NCBI GenBank assembly: GCA_046759185.1
Contig: JBHIBO010000002.1
Location: 26,509 to 90,508 of the forward strand
Length of the DNA stretch: 64,000 bases
Origin: JAJISK01 sp046759185
GTDB lineage: Archaea > Thermoplasmatota > Thermoplasmata > RBG-16-68-12 > JAJISG01
Reading direction: 5' to 3'
Below the pieces are notes generated by a model, which was given only the letters and a program-made list of their open reading frames with translations, was not told the DNA's origin and did no database searches. Shown in pieces: positions 41,791 to 50,547 of the stretch. The stretch's first letter is position 1, and every line of letters begins with the position of its first letter. Position numbers and translations under genes: made by a program.

Positions 41791-42549
41791 TTGATCCGTT
41801 TCCCTTCCCCCAACGCCACGGGGCTCTTCGCCCTGGTGTGCCTCTCCGCGTTGCTCCTCTCCACCATCGTGCCCGATGGTGGCGTGCCAGCGTTGGCCGT
41901 CCTCGAGGTGGCCGGGAGCGGAACCCTGCAGATCGGTGGGAACGGCACCCTCGACGCGGAACGCGTTGCGACGATGTTCCTCCTCCTTTTCGTGACGTCC
42001 CTCGTGGGTCTTTACCTCGCCTCCCGCTATCTCAAGAAGAAGGGAAGCGGGTTCTCCAAGGAGGCCATGGGCCGGACCAAGCCGGTCTCGGAACGGGTTC
42101 CCGAGCTGGAACCGGGAGAGGCCTACCTGGTCACCCAGGGGCAGAACCGGGCCATGAAGGTCTTCACCCAGGCCATTGCCAAGGGCCACCCGGGACTCTG
42201 TATCACACGCACGTATCCCGACAAGCTGAAGGAAAGTTGGGACCTGGACGGGGCGCAGGTCTACTGGCTCACCGACGACGGGACGAAGGCCAAGGGGGCC
42301 GTGCAGTCCCTCGCGGACATGGAGACGCGGGTGAGCAAGTTCCTGGACGGCGGGGAGAAGGGGGTCATCCTCTTGGATGGGCTGGAGTACCTGTTTGTCC
42401 AGTACAGTTTCACGGAGGTCATGAAGCTCCTCCAGGGGCTGCGGGACGCCATGCCCTCGAGCGGTGCGAAGCTCATCATCCCCATCGACCTGCTGGCGCT
42501 GGTGCGGCGGCAGCGGGCCCTCCTCACGCGGGAGTTCCGCCAGCTCTGA
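41791..42549 (+). CDS. DUF835-domain membrane protein
   Basis: A protein of about 252 residues with a signal-like first helix (ATGLFALVCLSALLLSTIV), a short extracytoplasmic loop, a second helix (VATMFLLLFVTSLVGLYLA) and then a cytoplasmic DUF835 domain (EPGEAYLVTQ, GVILLDGLEYLFVQYSF, KLIIPIDLLAL). DUF835 is widespread in Thermoplasmatota and Thermococci; its function is unknown, though it resembles a KaiC/RecA-like nucleotide-binding fold without obvious ATP motifs. The TTG at 41791 follows a TTTAAG box (41760-41765) by about 28 nt and is preferred to an upstream start. It stands alone. Confidence 0.75.
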   Translation: MIRFPSPNATGLFALVCLSALLLSTIVPDGGVPALAVLEVAGSGTLQIGGNGTLDAERVATMFLLLFVTSLVGLYLASRYLKKKGSGFSKEAMGRTKPVSERVPELEPGEAYLVTQGQNRAMKVFTQAIAKGHPGLCITRTYPDKLKESWDLDGAQVYWLTDDGTKAKGAVQSLADMETRVSKFLDGGEKGVILLDGLEYLFVQYSFTEVMKLLQGLRDAMPSSGAKLIIPIDLLALVRRQRALLTREFRQL

Positions 42550-42558
42550 CCCGGATCC

Positions 42559-43707
42559 TCAGGACCCCTGCCCCTTACGAAGGGCCACGTTGCGGTCCTT
42601 CTCCTGCTTGATCCGGCGCTCGAGTTGCGCCATCACCTTGTGCATGGCCTGGCCGGCATCCCAGTCGTAGTCGTGGGCGATGAGGAGGCCGTGCTCCGTC
42701 CCGAGGCGGGCACGGATGGAGTACTTGGAGCGGTCCCCCTTGTTCCGGTGGGTGACCACATGGACGTTGAAGACCGTGGGTCGGGTGATGTCCCGGATCT
42801 TCCGCAGTCCCCGGCCGATGATGGCGTAGAGGGTCTCGTACGTCCACCAGTCATCCTCATCCAGGCCCGAGATCTGGACGAGGATCTCCTCTCGCCGACG
42901 GACTGCCACGACCTGCTCCAGGAGGTCGACCTGGGTGACGATGCCCACCGGCGACCCGTCCTCCACCACGACGACGGTGGAGATGTTGTGTTCCTGCATG
43001 AGGGCCGCCGCCTCGGCCCCGGTCCCATCAGGGCCGATGGTGATGGCTGGCGCGTTCATGACACTCCGCACCTCCACCGCGAGGGAGATCTTCCGGCCGG
43101 CCCGCTCGCCCTGGGTGGCCCGACGGGGCCGGCCCTTGGTCAGGGCCTCGACCATGTCCTTGAGCCCCACGACGCCCGTCAACCGGCCCTGGGCGTCGAC
43201 CACGGGCACGGACCGTTCGTCCAATGACCGCATCAGGTCGCGTGCCTTATCGAGGGACTCCCCCTCCTTCACCGTCTGCGGGTCCGGGGTCATGATGTCC
43301 CCGATGGGGAGCTCGGCAAACTCCTCGGCGCCGGCCAGAGCCCCCACGACGTCGCTACGCGAGATGAGGCCGACGAGGGTGTCGTCCTCCACGACCGGGA
43401 GGCCCCGGTAGCCGGAGGCGATGAGGAACTCGGCAATCTGGGTCAAGGGGTCCTCGGCCTCCACGCGCGGCGGCCTGACGAGCACGCTGTCCACCCGGGT
43501 CGTGAGGGGCAGGTTCCTCCGCTGAAGAATGGTTGCGTAGGAGATCATCCCCACAAACTCGCCGTCCCGGGTGACGGGCATCTCGTGGAAGTCGTGGCGG
43601 CGCATGACCGCCAAGGCATCGGAGAGGGTCTCCCCCGGCTCCGTCGTGCGAGGGTCCGTGGACATCACATCCCGGACGCGGAAGTCGTGGATGCTTCGCC
43701 GTTCCAT
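42559..43707 (-). CDS. Four-CBS-domain protein with C-terminal HPF/RaiA-like domain
   Basis: A 382-residue protein. Four CBS repeats fill residues about 1-270 (VRDVMSTDPRTTEPGE, SVLVRPPRVEAEDP, IGDIMTPDPQTVKEGE, VRSVMNAPAITIGPD). Residues about 275-370 have the alternating strand and helix pattern of ribosome hibernation factors (VQISGLDE, FNVHVVTHRNKG, YSIRARLGTEHG, HDYDWDAGQAMHKVMAQLERRI). CBS pairs sense adenine nucleotides, so this could silence ribosomes when energy falls. An archaeal hibernation factor with CBS domains (Dri) has been reported; I recall this and could not check it. It is divergent from the acylphosphatase gene. Confidence 0.75.
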   Translation of the reverse strand: MERRSIHDFRVRDVMSTDPRTTEPGETLSDALAVMRRHDFHEMPVTRDGEFVGMISYATILQRRNLPLTTRVDSVLVRPPRVEAEDPLTQIAEFLIASGYRGLPVVEDDTLVGLISRSDVVGALAGAEEFAELPIGDIMTPDPQTVKEGESLDKARDLMRSLDERSVPVVDAQGRLTGVVGLKDMVEALTKGRPRRATQGERAGRKISLAVEVRSVMNAPAITIGPDGTGAEAAALMQEHNISTVVVVEDGSPVGIVTQVDLLEQVVAVRRREEILVQISGLDEDDWWTYETLYAIIGRGLRKIRDITRPTVFNVHVVTHRNKGDRSKYSIRARLGTEHGLLIAHDYDWDAGQAMHKVMAQLERRIKQEKDRNVALRKGQGS

Positions 43708-43787
43708 CCCGAGCCCTCTGCGACGGGCGGGGAGCCGAGTCGATCGGAGTCGACATCATCATATGGTCCCCTCCCATCAAGTTTGTG

Positions 43788-44063
43788 ATGGAAACGCGAG
43801 CCCACGTCCTCTTTTTCGGGCAGGTCCAGGGCGTGTATTTCCGGGACAACACCCGTCGCAAGGCCGAGGAATTGGGTGTGCTCGGATGGGTCCGAAACCT
43901 GCGCGACGGTTCCGTCGAGGCGGTGATGGAGGGGCCCCGAGAGCGGATTGAGACTCTCATCGATTGGTGTCGCACGCGCCAACCCTATGCTCGCGTGTCG
44001 GAGGCCAAGGTCTCCTGGGAGCCGTCCGAGGGGGCCTTTTCCGATTTCTCTGTCCGCCGCTAA
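43788..44063 (+). CDS. Acylphosphatase
   Basis: A 91-residue protein. GQVQGVYFRDNTRRKAEELGVLGWVRNLRDGSVEAV holds the family signature, with the catalytic Arg in VYFRDN and Asn in VRNLRDG. It hydrolyses acyl phosphates such as acetyl phosphate or 1,3-bisphosphoglycerate. The ATG at 43788 is preceded by an in-frame GTG at 43785. It ends back to back with the TatD-like gene on the other strand. Confidence 0.9.
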   Translation: METRAHVLFFGQVQGVYFRDNTRRKAEELGVLGWVRNLRDGSVEAVMEGPRERIETLIDWCRTRQPYARVSEAKVSWEPSEGAFSDFSVRR

Positions 44064-44920
44064 GGACGCTCGCCGTAGAGGGCCACGATGTTGTCCTCGT
44101 GGATCCGTCGCACGTCGTCCCGGGTAATGTGTTCCTCCCGAAGGAGGGCGGCCGTGCGCTTCGGAATCGTCGTCGGGCCCAGGACCGCCCCGGGGCGTCG
44201 GGGATCGTCGAGGTAATCCGTCTCCATGAGGAACCGCGTGCCCTTCGAAGCCGCCTCGCGCACGCGTCCTCCCCTCGCAATGACCGAGGGGAAGATGCCC
44301 AGGTTCTCCGCCAGGAGGACGGACGCGTCTGCATAGTGTTTCACCACCCGTCCCCGGGCGAGGTCTACTCGATCCGCCGCGGCGGCGAGGTCTTCGAACA
44401 ACCGTTCGGAGGGTGCTTCCGTGTGTAGGATGACGGGACATCCGGCATCGCGGGCAAGCTCGATCCCGTACGCCATGAGCTCGTTGGAACGCGACCAGAA
44501 GTCCTCCTCCACGGGCCAATGCGGCCGGCCGATCTCCCCGATCGCGTTCGCCTCGCCTTCCAGGACATGGGCGTGGGCGATTTCGAGGGCCGTTCGCATG
44601 ACGTCTGTCCCCTGCTCGAGGCCGAACCGATCGCTGAGGGGCACGAGCTCGGCGGGATGGGGTCCCAAGGCCACCAACACCTCCACCACCCCGAGGGCGC
44701 GTACCCGCTCGGCCATGCGCAGGGTTCGTCCGTAAGAGGCCTCGAAGTCCTGGGGGGCACGGGCCGGCAGGTCCTCGTACGGTACATGCACGAGAAGGAT
44801 GCAGGTCCCACCGGCGCGGGCAAACTCCTGAACGGCCTCCACCCCTCGACCTGACGGCCGAAGGTGAACGTGATGATCCGTGACGGGAAGACCCTTCAAC
44901 TCCCTCTTGAGCGTCGTCAA
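44060..44920 (-). CDS. TatD-like metal-dependent hydrolase
   Basis: A 286-residue TIM-barrel hydrolase. The metal motif HHVHLR (VTDHHVHLRPSG) starts the barrel. A Glu follows in AIGEIGRPHWP, His in VILHTEAP, His in RVVKHYAD and an Asp in METDYLDD. This order is typical of TatD-family nucleases/hydrolases; archaeal members are poorly characterised. It overlaps the end of the acylphosphatase gene by four bases and lies downstream of TBP on the same strand after 23 bp. Confidence 0.8.
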   Translation of the reverse strand: MTTLKRELKGLPVTDHHVHLRPSGRGVEAVQEFARAGGTCILLVHVPYEDLPARAPQDFEASYGRTLRMAERVRALGVVEVLVALGPHPAELVPLSDRFGLEQGTDVMRTALEIAHAHVLEGEANAIGEIGRPHWPVEEDFWSRSNELMAYGIELARDAGCPVILHTEAPSERLFEDLAAAADRVDLARGRVVKHYADASVLLAENLGIFPSVIARGGRVREAASKGTRFLMETDYLDDPRRPGAVLGPTTIPKRTAALLREEHITRDDVRRIHEDNIVALYGERP

Positions 44921-44943
44921 GGGCCCTCCGGGAGGGCGCCGCT

Positions 44944-45492
44944 TCAGCGGAGTAGGCCCGCCGCCTGAAGTTCCTCGGTGATCCGTTCCACTGCCCGCTC
45001 CACGTCGGACGGCTTACGCGCTCCCGTGCACACGAGCTTCCCGCTCCCGAAGAGGAGAACGACCACCTTCGGTTCGTCCAACCGGTATACGAGACCCGGA
45101 AACTGCTCCGGCTCGTACTCCACGCGTTCCAGGCCCAGGCTGATGGCGATGGCGTTGAGGTTGATCTCCTGCTCCAGGTCGGAAGAGGCGACGATATTCT
45201 GAACCTCAATGTCGGGGTCGGTGTTGATCTCAAGGCCCGAATCCTTGATCTGCCCCGCGACCGTCCGAATGGCCGTGCCAACGTCCTCCAAGCTCTTGGC
45301 GCCCGTGCAGACCACCTTGCCGCTGCGAAAGAGGAGAGTCGCCGTCTTGGGATCCTTCAAGCGATAGATCAGGCCCGGAAACTGCTCCGGCTCATACTCG
45401 GCCCCGCCCAAGGCGAGGGCGATGGCCTGCAGGTCCAGTTCTCCACCCAGCGAGGTGGACGCCACGACGTTCTCAATCTTGATTTTTGCCAA
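44944..45492 (-). CDS. tbp: TATA-box-binding protein (TBP)
   Basis: A 182-residue general transcription factor made of two direct repeats: IENVVASTSLGGELDLQAIA ... FRSGKVVCTGAKS, then VQNIVASSDLEQEINLNAIA ... FGSGKLVCTGARK. The saddle fold binds the TATA element and recruits TFB. The start is TTG at 45492, with AGGAGG 7 nt upstream (complement of 45500-45505). A TATA box (complement of 45541-45549) gives a leader of roughly 27 nt. TBP is thus leadered, unlike many neighbours. Confidence 0.96.
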   Translation of the reverse strand: MAKIKIENVVASTSLGGELDLQAIALALGGAEYEPEQFPGLIYRLKDPKTATLLFRSGKVVCTGAKSLEDVGTAIRTVAGQIKDSGLEINTDPDIEVQNIVASSDLEQEINLNAIAISLGLERVEYEPEQFPGLVYRLDEPKVVVLLFGSGKLVCTGARKPSDVERAVERITEELQAAGLLR

Positions 45493-45540
45493 TTGATTTC
45501 CTCCTAAACGTAAGCAGCCCTCCTTCCCCCCTTTATGTAC

Positions 45541-45549
45541 TATTTAAAG
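45541..45549 (-). promoter_or_regulatory. TATA box of the tbp gene
   Basis: On the minus strand this reads CTTTAAATA, about 50 nt upstream of the TTG start; with the AGGAGG site it implies a short leader. A second AT patch, CTTATAAAGC at 45554-45563, may serve the divergent peptidase gene. Confidence 0.5.
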
Positions 45550-45632
45550 GGCCCTTATAAAGCTTAGTCCCTCGGGCCCCTTCCGAGGGAAGGGAGAAGT
45601 ACTGTCATCCCGTCGAGTGTCGGGGGAATGCG

Positions 45633-46742
45633 GTGGCCGAAATCGACTACGCGCGTCGTTGGAAGCGGTGTAGGGCTTTCATGGAGGAACAGGCCATCGA
45701 CCTCCTAGCTTTGACCCCCGGTCCGAACATGACCTACATGACCGGGTTCCTCGAGACACCCGGCGAACGTCTCTTGACCGCCCTCTTCCTCCGGGACGGG
45801 GACCCGCGGATGGTCGTGCCAGCCCTCTACGAGGAGCAGGTGGGCCGGGAAGGGTGGATCGAAGACGTTCGCGCCTGGAAGGACGGCGACGATCAGGCCG
45901 CGTTCTTGAAGGAGGCGTTGGCCGATGCGACGGGCGTGGAAAGCGTGGCCCTGGACCCGCGCATGTGGGCTCGCTTTGTCCTCATGTTCCGAGGCGCGCT
46001 ACCTGGTACCGTCTTCCGGGATGCGGAGACGCTCATGCAGGAGTTGCGGATCGTGAAGGGGCCCGAAGAGGCGGCGATTCTGCGGCGTGCCCACGAGGCC
46101 ACGGACCGGGCCATGGAAATGGTGGTGAACTCGCTGAAGGCGGGCCAGCGGGAACGCGAGGTGGCCAACGCCATCCGCAATGCCCTCATGGCCGCCGGGG
46201 CCGATGCGGCCTCCTTCCGACCCATCGCCGCCTCCGGCCCCAACGGCGCGCAACCCCATTACCGGTTCGGGGATCGGAAGCTACGGCGGGGCGACCCGGT
46301 GGTCCTGGATTTCGGGGGGATGTTCGCCGGGTACTACACTGACGTGACCCGCACGGTCTTCCTCGAGAGGGCGGACGATGAACAGCGAAGCGTCTATGAA
46401 CTCGTAAGGGAGGCGAACGAGAGGGCGGTGGACGCCGCCCGAGCGGGGACCCCGGCCGAGATGGTGGACCGAGCGGCGCGAGAGGTGATCGTCGCAGGAG
46501 GCCACGGTGACGCCTTCATCCATCGCACGGGCCACGGTATCGGGCTGGAGGTCCACGAGGAGCCGTACATCGTGGAGGGCAACGGCCGGCCCCTCGAAGA
46601 GGGGATGGCCTTCAGTGTCGAGCCCGGCATCTACTTGCCTGGGCGGTTCGGGGTGCGCATCGAGAACATCGTCCTGATGGAGAACGGCCGGGCGCAGCGC
46701 CTCGACCGGTTCCCACGGGACCTTCTGGTCATCCGGCCTTAG
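45633..46742 (+). CDS. M24-family Xaa-Pro aminopeptidase (prolidase-like), copy 2
   Basis: A 369-residue M24 peptidase, paralogue of 40444. Metal ligands are the Asp residues in LDFGGMFAGYYTDVTRT, His in HRTGHGIGLEVHE, Glu in SVEPGIY and Glu in GVRIENI. The N-terminal domain (ALTPGPNMTYMTGF) is creatinase-like. The GTG start at 45633 is the first in this frame at the conserved N-terminus. It is convergent with ketopantoate reductase, stops overlapping. Confidence 0.88.
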   Translation: MAEIDYARRWKRCRAFMEEQAIDLLALTPGPNMTYMTGFLETPGERLLTALFLRDGDPRMVVPALYEEQVGREGWIEDVRAWKDGDDQAAFLKEALADATGVESVALDPRMWARFVLMFRGALPGTVFRDAETLMQELRIVKGPEEAAILRRAHEATDRAMEMVVNSLKAGQREREVANAIRNALMAAGADAASFRPIAASGPNGAQPHYRFGDRKLRRGDPVVLDFGGMFAGYYTDVTRTVFLERADDEQRSVYELVREANERAVDAARAGTPAEMVDRAAREVIVAGGHGDAFIHRTGHGIGLEVHEEPYIVEGNGRPLEEGMAFSVEPGIYLPGRFGVRIENIVLMENGRAQRLDRFPRDLLVIRP

Positions 46743-47634
46743 GCGTCCCTTCCGCCGCTCTGACAAGCCGGGCAAGGAGCTCATTTCGAGGAGCCGGCCT
46801 CCCGGCCTCTTGGCCAAGGCGGGCAATGGCGCCGTTGATGGCTTCGATCTCCGTCCGCCGGCCCCGCTCGAGGTCTTGGAGCATGCTGGACCGATTCGCC
46901 GCCGTTCCTTGGACGACGGCGGCGACCCGCTCGAAGACAGCATCCTCCGCGAGGTCCACGTCGTAGCGCGCAGCGACCTCCACTCCTTCTTGGATGACAT
47001 TCCTGACGACCTGCTCGGTCGCTTCCGTCTGGAGCACGTAGCCGTTCGGGACCCGGAGGAGGGCCGTGAGGGGGTTGATACAGGCATTCACGATAGCTTT
47101 CAGCCAAAGCTCCGACCGGATGTCATCCACACGGTGACTCGGCAGCCCGCTCTCGGCGAACGCCGCCACGACGTCATCAGCGTCTTCGGGGCCGATCCCT
47201 TCGAAGGGTCCGATGTAGGTCTCCCCCTCCCCGGCATGGTGCACCTCTCCCGGTCGCACCCAGGTGATGCCCTGGTTGGTTACGCCCCCCAAGACCCGGG
47301 CCCCCGCCGCTGCCAGGGTCTCCTCGTTGCCGAGGCCGTTCTGGAGGGATAGGAACAGCGCCTGTCCCGTCAGGGGTGCGAGGGTACGGGCGGCATGCTC
47401 CGTGTCGTAGGCCTTGACAGCGACGATGACCACGTCTGGGTCCGCGTCGGGGGGGATGCCCTCCTCGGCCGTTGGACGTGCGATCAGCTGGGTTTTCCCT
47501 GTGATCTGCAGCCCTCGCTCGCGAATCGCCTCCACGTGGGCTCTCCGCCCTACAAGGACGGTTTCGTGTTGCTGAGAGAGAAGTCCCCCTACCAGGCTTC
47601 CCATTGCCCCGGCTCCAAACACCAGGAAGCGCAC
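46729..47634 (-). CDS. panE: 2-dehydropantoate 2-reductase (ketopantoate reductase)
   Basis: A 301-residue NADP-dependent reductase. FGAGAMGSLVGGLLS is the dinucleotide-binding loop, followed by VKAYDTEHA, LQNGLGNEE and the catalytic-lysine segment LWLKAIVNACINPLTAL. It reduces ketopantoate to pantoate on the route to CoA in archaea. It is followed 13 bp past its stop by the end of the opposing peptidase frame, with a 14-base overlap. Confidence 0.88.
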   Translation of the reverse strand: MRFLVFGAGAMGSLVGGLLSQQHETVLVGRRAHVEAIRERGLQITGKTQLIARPTAEEGIPPDADPDVVIVAVKAYDTEHAARTLAPLTGQALFLSLQNGLGNEETLAAAGARVLGGVTNQGITWVRPGEVHHAGEGETYIGPFEGIGPEDADDVVAAFAESGLPSHRVDDIRSELWLKAIVNACINPLTALLRVPNGYVLQTEATEQVVRNVIQEGVEVAARYDVDLAEDAVFERVAAVVQGTAANRSSMLQDLERGRRTEIEAINGAIARLGQEAGRPAPRNELLARLVRAAEGTPKAG

Positions 47635-47665
47635 GGCGTTCCATCCCCCCGGGTGATAAAAAGGC

Positions 47666-48589
47666 TCAACCCTCGTGGCTCAAACGCTGACGGCGGGCGG
47701 CCCTGTCAGCCAGGCGGAGAGGTTCCGGGATCCGCGTCCGACAGAGCCGTCGAATGAGGCGTAGGGCCGTGTCGGCACTCACCCGGTGCCCCGGCGAGAC
47801 GTAGATGGGTTTCCCCGAAGGCGGCCGGAAGGCGTGGCCCGCCAACGCCCCACCCATCCGTACCGGGGCGCTCTCACCGGGCGCCAGGTGGACCCGATCC
47901 GGTCGACCCGTCAACAGACTCTTCGCGACGCCGATGGTGGGGCGATCGAACTTGAGGCCCACGTAGCACGCCACGCCCAAGTGGTGAGGATGCAGCGCCC
48001 CGTTCCCGTCCACCAGGAGCAATGAGGGTGCCATCTCGAGCAGGGAAAAGCAACGTGCCACAGCGTCGAATTCGCGATATGCGAGGTACGTTGAGATGTA
48101 AGGAAACTCCACCGGTACCGTCAGCCGGATCTCTTGCTGGACCTCGAGGCTCTCCCAATCCAAGAGGACCGCGGCGGCATAGGCCCTGTCGTCGCCGTAC
48201 GAGACGTCGAACCCCGCCACACTGAGCAGCTCATCGAATCGGTCTTCAAAGACCACCTGGGAAGCGAGAGATCGCTGCTCTTCGCGGAGGGCCTCGAGGG
48301 GCCTGCTGGAGCGAAAGCCTTGGAAGCAGATTTTTCGGAAGTTTCTTATCCTTCCGCCCTGGAGCCGAACGCCCTCCTTCTCGAGGGGCGGGGCTGCCCG
48401 TTGGAAGGCCAGCGAGCCGTCCCTTCGGACCACGCGGTACCATCCTGGCGGACGATTCCGGCGCAGGACCCGGAAGACCGGGACGGCGGCCCGAGCGTCT
48501 CCGAGCGCTTGCGCCAATGCTCCGAACGTGGTAACCTGGCCGACCGGGACCTGAGCCAGGAGCAAATCGAGTTCGTGGCCAAACCGCAT
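47666..48589 (-). CDS. Alkyltransferase-like (ATL) domain fused to endonuclease V
   Basis: A 307-residue fusion. Residues 1-75 resemble the MGMT/ATL DNA-binding domain (PVGQVTTFGALAQALG, RNRPPGWYRVVRRDGSL). The acceptor motif PCHRV is replaced by GWYRV, with W50 at the Cys position, so it cannot accept alkyl groups and looks ATL-like. Residues about 85-300 are endonuclease V (GFDVSYGDDRAYAAAVLLD, FPYISTYLAYRE, LLVDGNGALHPHHLGVACYVG), which nicks DNA near deoxyinosine. A related fusion with an active Cys is described in Ferroplasma. The ATL part may steer the nuclease to O6-alkylguanine. Confidence 0.87.
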   Translation of the reverse strand: MRFGHELDLLLAQVPVGQVTTFGALAQALGDARAAVPVFRVLRRNRPPGWYRVVRRDGSLAFQRAAPPLEKEGVRLQGGRIRNFRKICFQGFRSSRPLEALREEQRSLASQVVFEDRFDELLSVAGFDVSYGDDRAYAAAVLLDWESLEVQQEIRLTVPVEFPYISTYLAYREFDAVARCFSLLEMAPSLLLVDGNGALHPHHLGVACYVGLKFDRPTIGVAKSLLTGRPDRVHLAPGESAPVRMGGALAGHAFRPPSGKPIYVSPGHRVSADTALRLIRRLCRTRIPEPLRLADRAARRQRLSHEG

Positions 48590-48661
48590 GCCGGCACCCG
48601 TTCCGTGGGTCGCCTGTCATCGTCCCGTACCCATTAATATCCCTCGTCGATTGGCGAGCCA

Positions 48662-49918
48662 GTGTCCCTTCTCGTCACTGACGGTACCCTTCTTACGCAG
48701 GACGACGAGCGACGGGTGGTCAAGGGCAACCTCCTCACCGAGAAGGATCGAATTCGAGCGGTCGGGGGGGCCGAGGGTTCGGCCGATCGGACCCTAGACG
48801 CTACCGGCTGCCTCGTCATCCCCGGACTGGTCAACGGGTACACCCGCGCCGCCCACGTGCTCCTGGGGCCACCCCAGGACCAGCCTTGGGGCGACATGGC
48901 GGAAGCCATGGCCAGCCTCCAGTCCAACCTAACCAAGCGGGACCTAGAAGTGGCCGCCGCCCTCGCTGTGACGGAGATGCTAGCCAGCGGGACCACCTGC
49001 TTCCTCGACCTCTTCGTGTGGGAGGAGGAGGTCGGACGGGCCGTTTCCCAGGCAGGGATTCGCGCGCATCTCGCCTGGGCCGTCACGGCAGACGAGGACC
49101 TCCCCCTCGCGCGCCGTTTCCTTCACAAGATGCAGGGTCGCGACCGCATCCAGGCTCTCGTGGGGGCGACGGAACTCTCCCAGCCTCAGCAGATCAAGGC
49201 CCTGGCCGTCCTGGCGCGGGAGGAGGGTACTCGCTGGTGTCTCCCTTTGTCGGAGCGTCGATCCGACGTGTACGGCTTCCAACGGGCGACGGGGAGGCGA
49301 CCCGTGGAATGGCTGGAGAGGGAGGGGTTCCTCTCGCCAGAGTTCCTCGCGTTCCACGGCGTTTGGCTCACCCTGAATGAAATCCGCGCCCTTGCGCGGA
49401 ACCAGGTCCCCGTCATCCATTGCCCCGGATCCAACCAGATGACGGGTGCCGGGGGCCCGATGCCGCTCCCGGAGATGCTTCGTGAGGGGGTCGTGGTCGG
49501 ATTGGGCACCGACTCCCCTTTCCTTAGCGGGAGCCTCAGCCTTCGAGCGGCCATGGGCACGTGTGGCCACATCCACCGGGGAACCCGAGGGGACCCTACG
49601 GTTCTTCCCGCGCAGACGTTGTTGGATCTGGGAACCCGCGGTGGAGCGCAGGCCTTCGGCCTTAGGACCGGGCACCTCCAGAGGGGCGCGCCGGCGGATT
49701 TCGTCGTGCTGGAGACCGGGATGACGTCCTCGGACCCCGTCGAGGAAAGCTTATCCCTCCTGGCGTATGGAGGTCGGGCCCTCCGGGTCCGGGATGTTGT
49801 CGTGGCGGGAAAGCTGGTCGTGGAGGGAGGAAGGGTGATGGCGTTTGACTTGGCTGACCTCCAGGCGCGCGTGGGAGAGGTGAGGAGGGAGCTCGGGCTT
49901 GCGCATTCTAGGGATTGA
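48662..49918 (+). CDS. Degenerate MTA/SAH-deaminase-like amidohydrolase
   Basis: A 418-residue protein with the overall sequence of the MTA/S-adenosylhomocysteine deaminase and chlorohydrolase group (TDGTLLTQDDERRVVKG, HCPGSNQMTGAGGP, VGLGTDSPFLSGS, GAPADFVVLE). Several metal ligands are missing. The expected PGLVNxHTH reads PGLVNGYTR, and the later His of the H-x-x-E segment is absent in LPLSERR. The His in AFHGVW and the Asp in GTDSP remain. It is probably not an active metal hydrolase of the usual kind. The start is GTG. The RNase HII gene overlaps its 3' end. Confidence 0.72.
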   Translation: MSLLVTDGTLLTQDDERRVVKGNLLTEKDRIRAVGGAEGSADRTLDATGCLVIPGLVNGYTRAAHVLLGPPQDQPWGDMAEAMASLQSNLTKRDLEVAAALAVTEMLASGTTCFLDLFVWEEEVGRAVSQAGIRAHLAWAVTADEDLPLARRFLHKMQGRDRIQALVGATELSQPQQIKALAVLAREEGTRWCLPLSERRSDVYGFQRATGRRPVEWLEREGFLSPEFLAFHGVWLTLNEIRALARNQVPVIHCPGSNQMTGAGGPMPLPEMLREGVVVGLGTDSPFLSGSLSLRAAMGTCGHIHRGTRGDPTVLPAQTLLDLGTRGGAQAFGLRTGHLQRGAPADFVVLETGMTSSDPVEESLSLLAYGGRALRVRDVVVAGKLVVEGGRVMAFDLADLQARVGEVRRELGLAHSRD

Positions 49919-50546
49919 CGAGGCGGGTCGGGGCCCGGTACTGGGCCCCCTTGTCGTGGCGGGGGTCGTTGCCGAAGACCAGGAGGTGTTGCGGGATCTC
50001 GGTGTCCGAGACTCCAAGAAGCTAACGGCGCCTCAGCGCGTGGCCCTGGTGTCAGAAATCGAGAAGGTGGCGGTGGCTCGGGTCCATCGTATTGACGCTG
50101 CCGAGCTGGACGCCTCGATGAAGGAGGAGTCCCTGAACCGCGTGGAGGCACGGTCCTTCGCCGAGCTGATCCGGGAGCTGGCGCCGGAAGAGGCCATCGT
50201 GGACTGCTGCGACACGGACGAGAGGCGCTTCGCGTCGCGGATCCTTCAGGACCTCGGATATGACGTGCCTTTGCGGGCGGAGCACAAGGCGGACGAGCAC
50301 CATCCCATCGTCTCCGCCGCCTCCATCATCGCCAAGGTGGCCCGGGATGCCGAGGTGCGGAGTATCGGTCGCGAGCTGGGGATGCCCGTGGGCAGTGGGT
50401 ACGCCCACGACCCCATGACCCGCGCCTTCCTCAAGCACTGGGTCGCCGTCCATGGAGAGATGCCACCGCACACACGGCTGGCCTGGAAGACGAGCCAGGA
50501 CCTGCTGTCCAAGGCCCACGCTGGGAAGCTCACGGAGTGGGAGTAG
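49899..50546 (+). CDS. rnhB: Ribonuclease HII
   Basis: A 215-residue nuclease. GIDEAGRGPVLGP supplies the first Asp and Glu, with further Asp residues in VDCCDTDER and HKADEHHP and the GSGYAHDP loop. It removes RNA from RNA-DNA hybrids and single ribonucleotides from DNA. The TTG start lies inside the end of the upstream amidohydrolase gene (20-base overlap), implying coupling. An SCP2-domain gene follows 1 bp later. Confidence 0.92.
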   Translation: MRILGIDEAGRGPVLGPLVVAGVVAEDQEVLRDLGVRDSKKLTAPQRVALVSEIEKVAVARVHRIDAAELDASMKEESLNRVEARSFAELIRELAPEEAIVDCCDTDERRFASRILQDLGYDVPLRAEHKADEHHPIVSAASIIAKVARDAEVRSIGRELGMPVGSGYAHDPMTRAFLKHWVAVHGEMPPHTRLAWKTSQDLLSKAHAGKLTEWE

Positions 50547-50547
50547 G

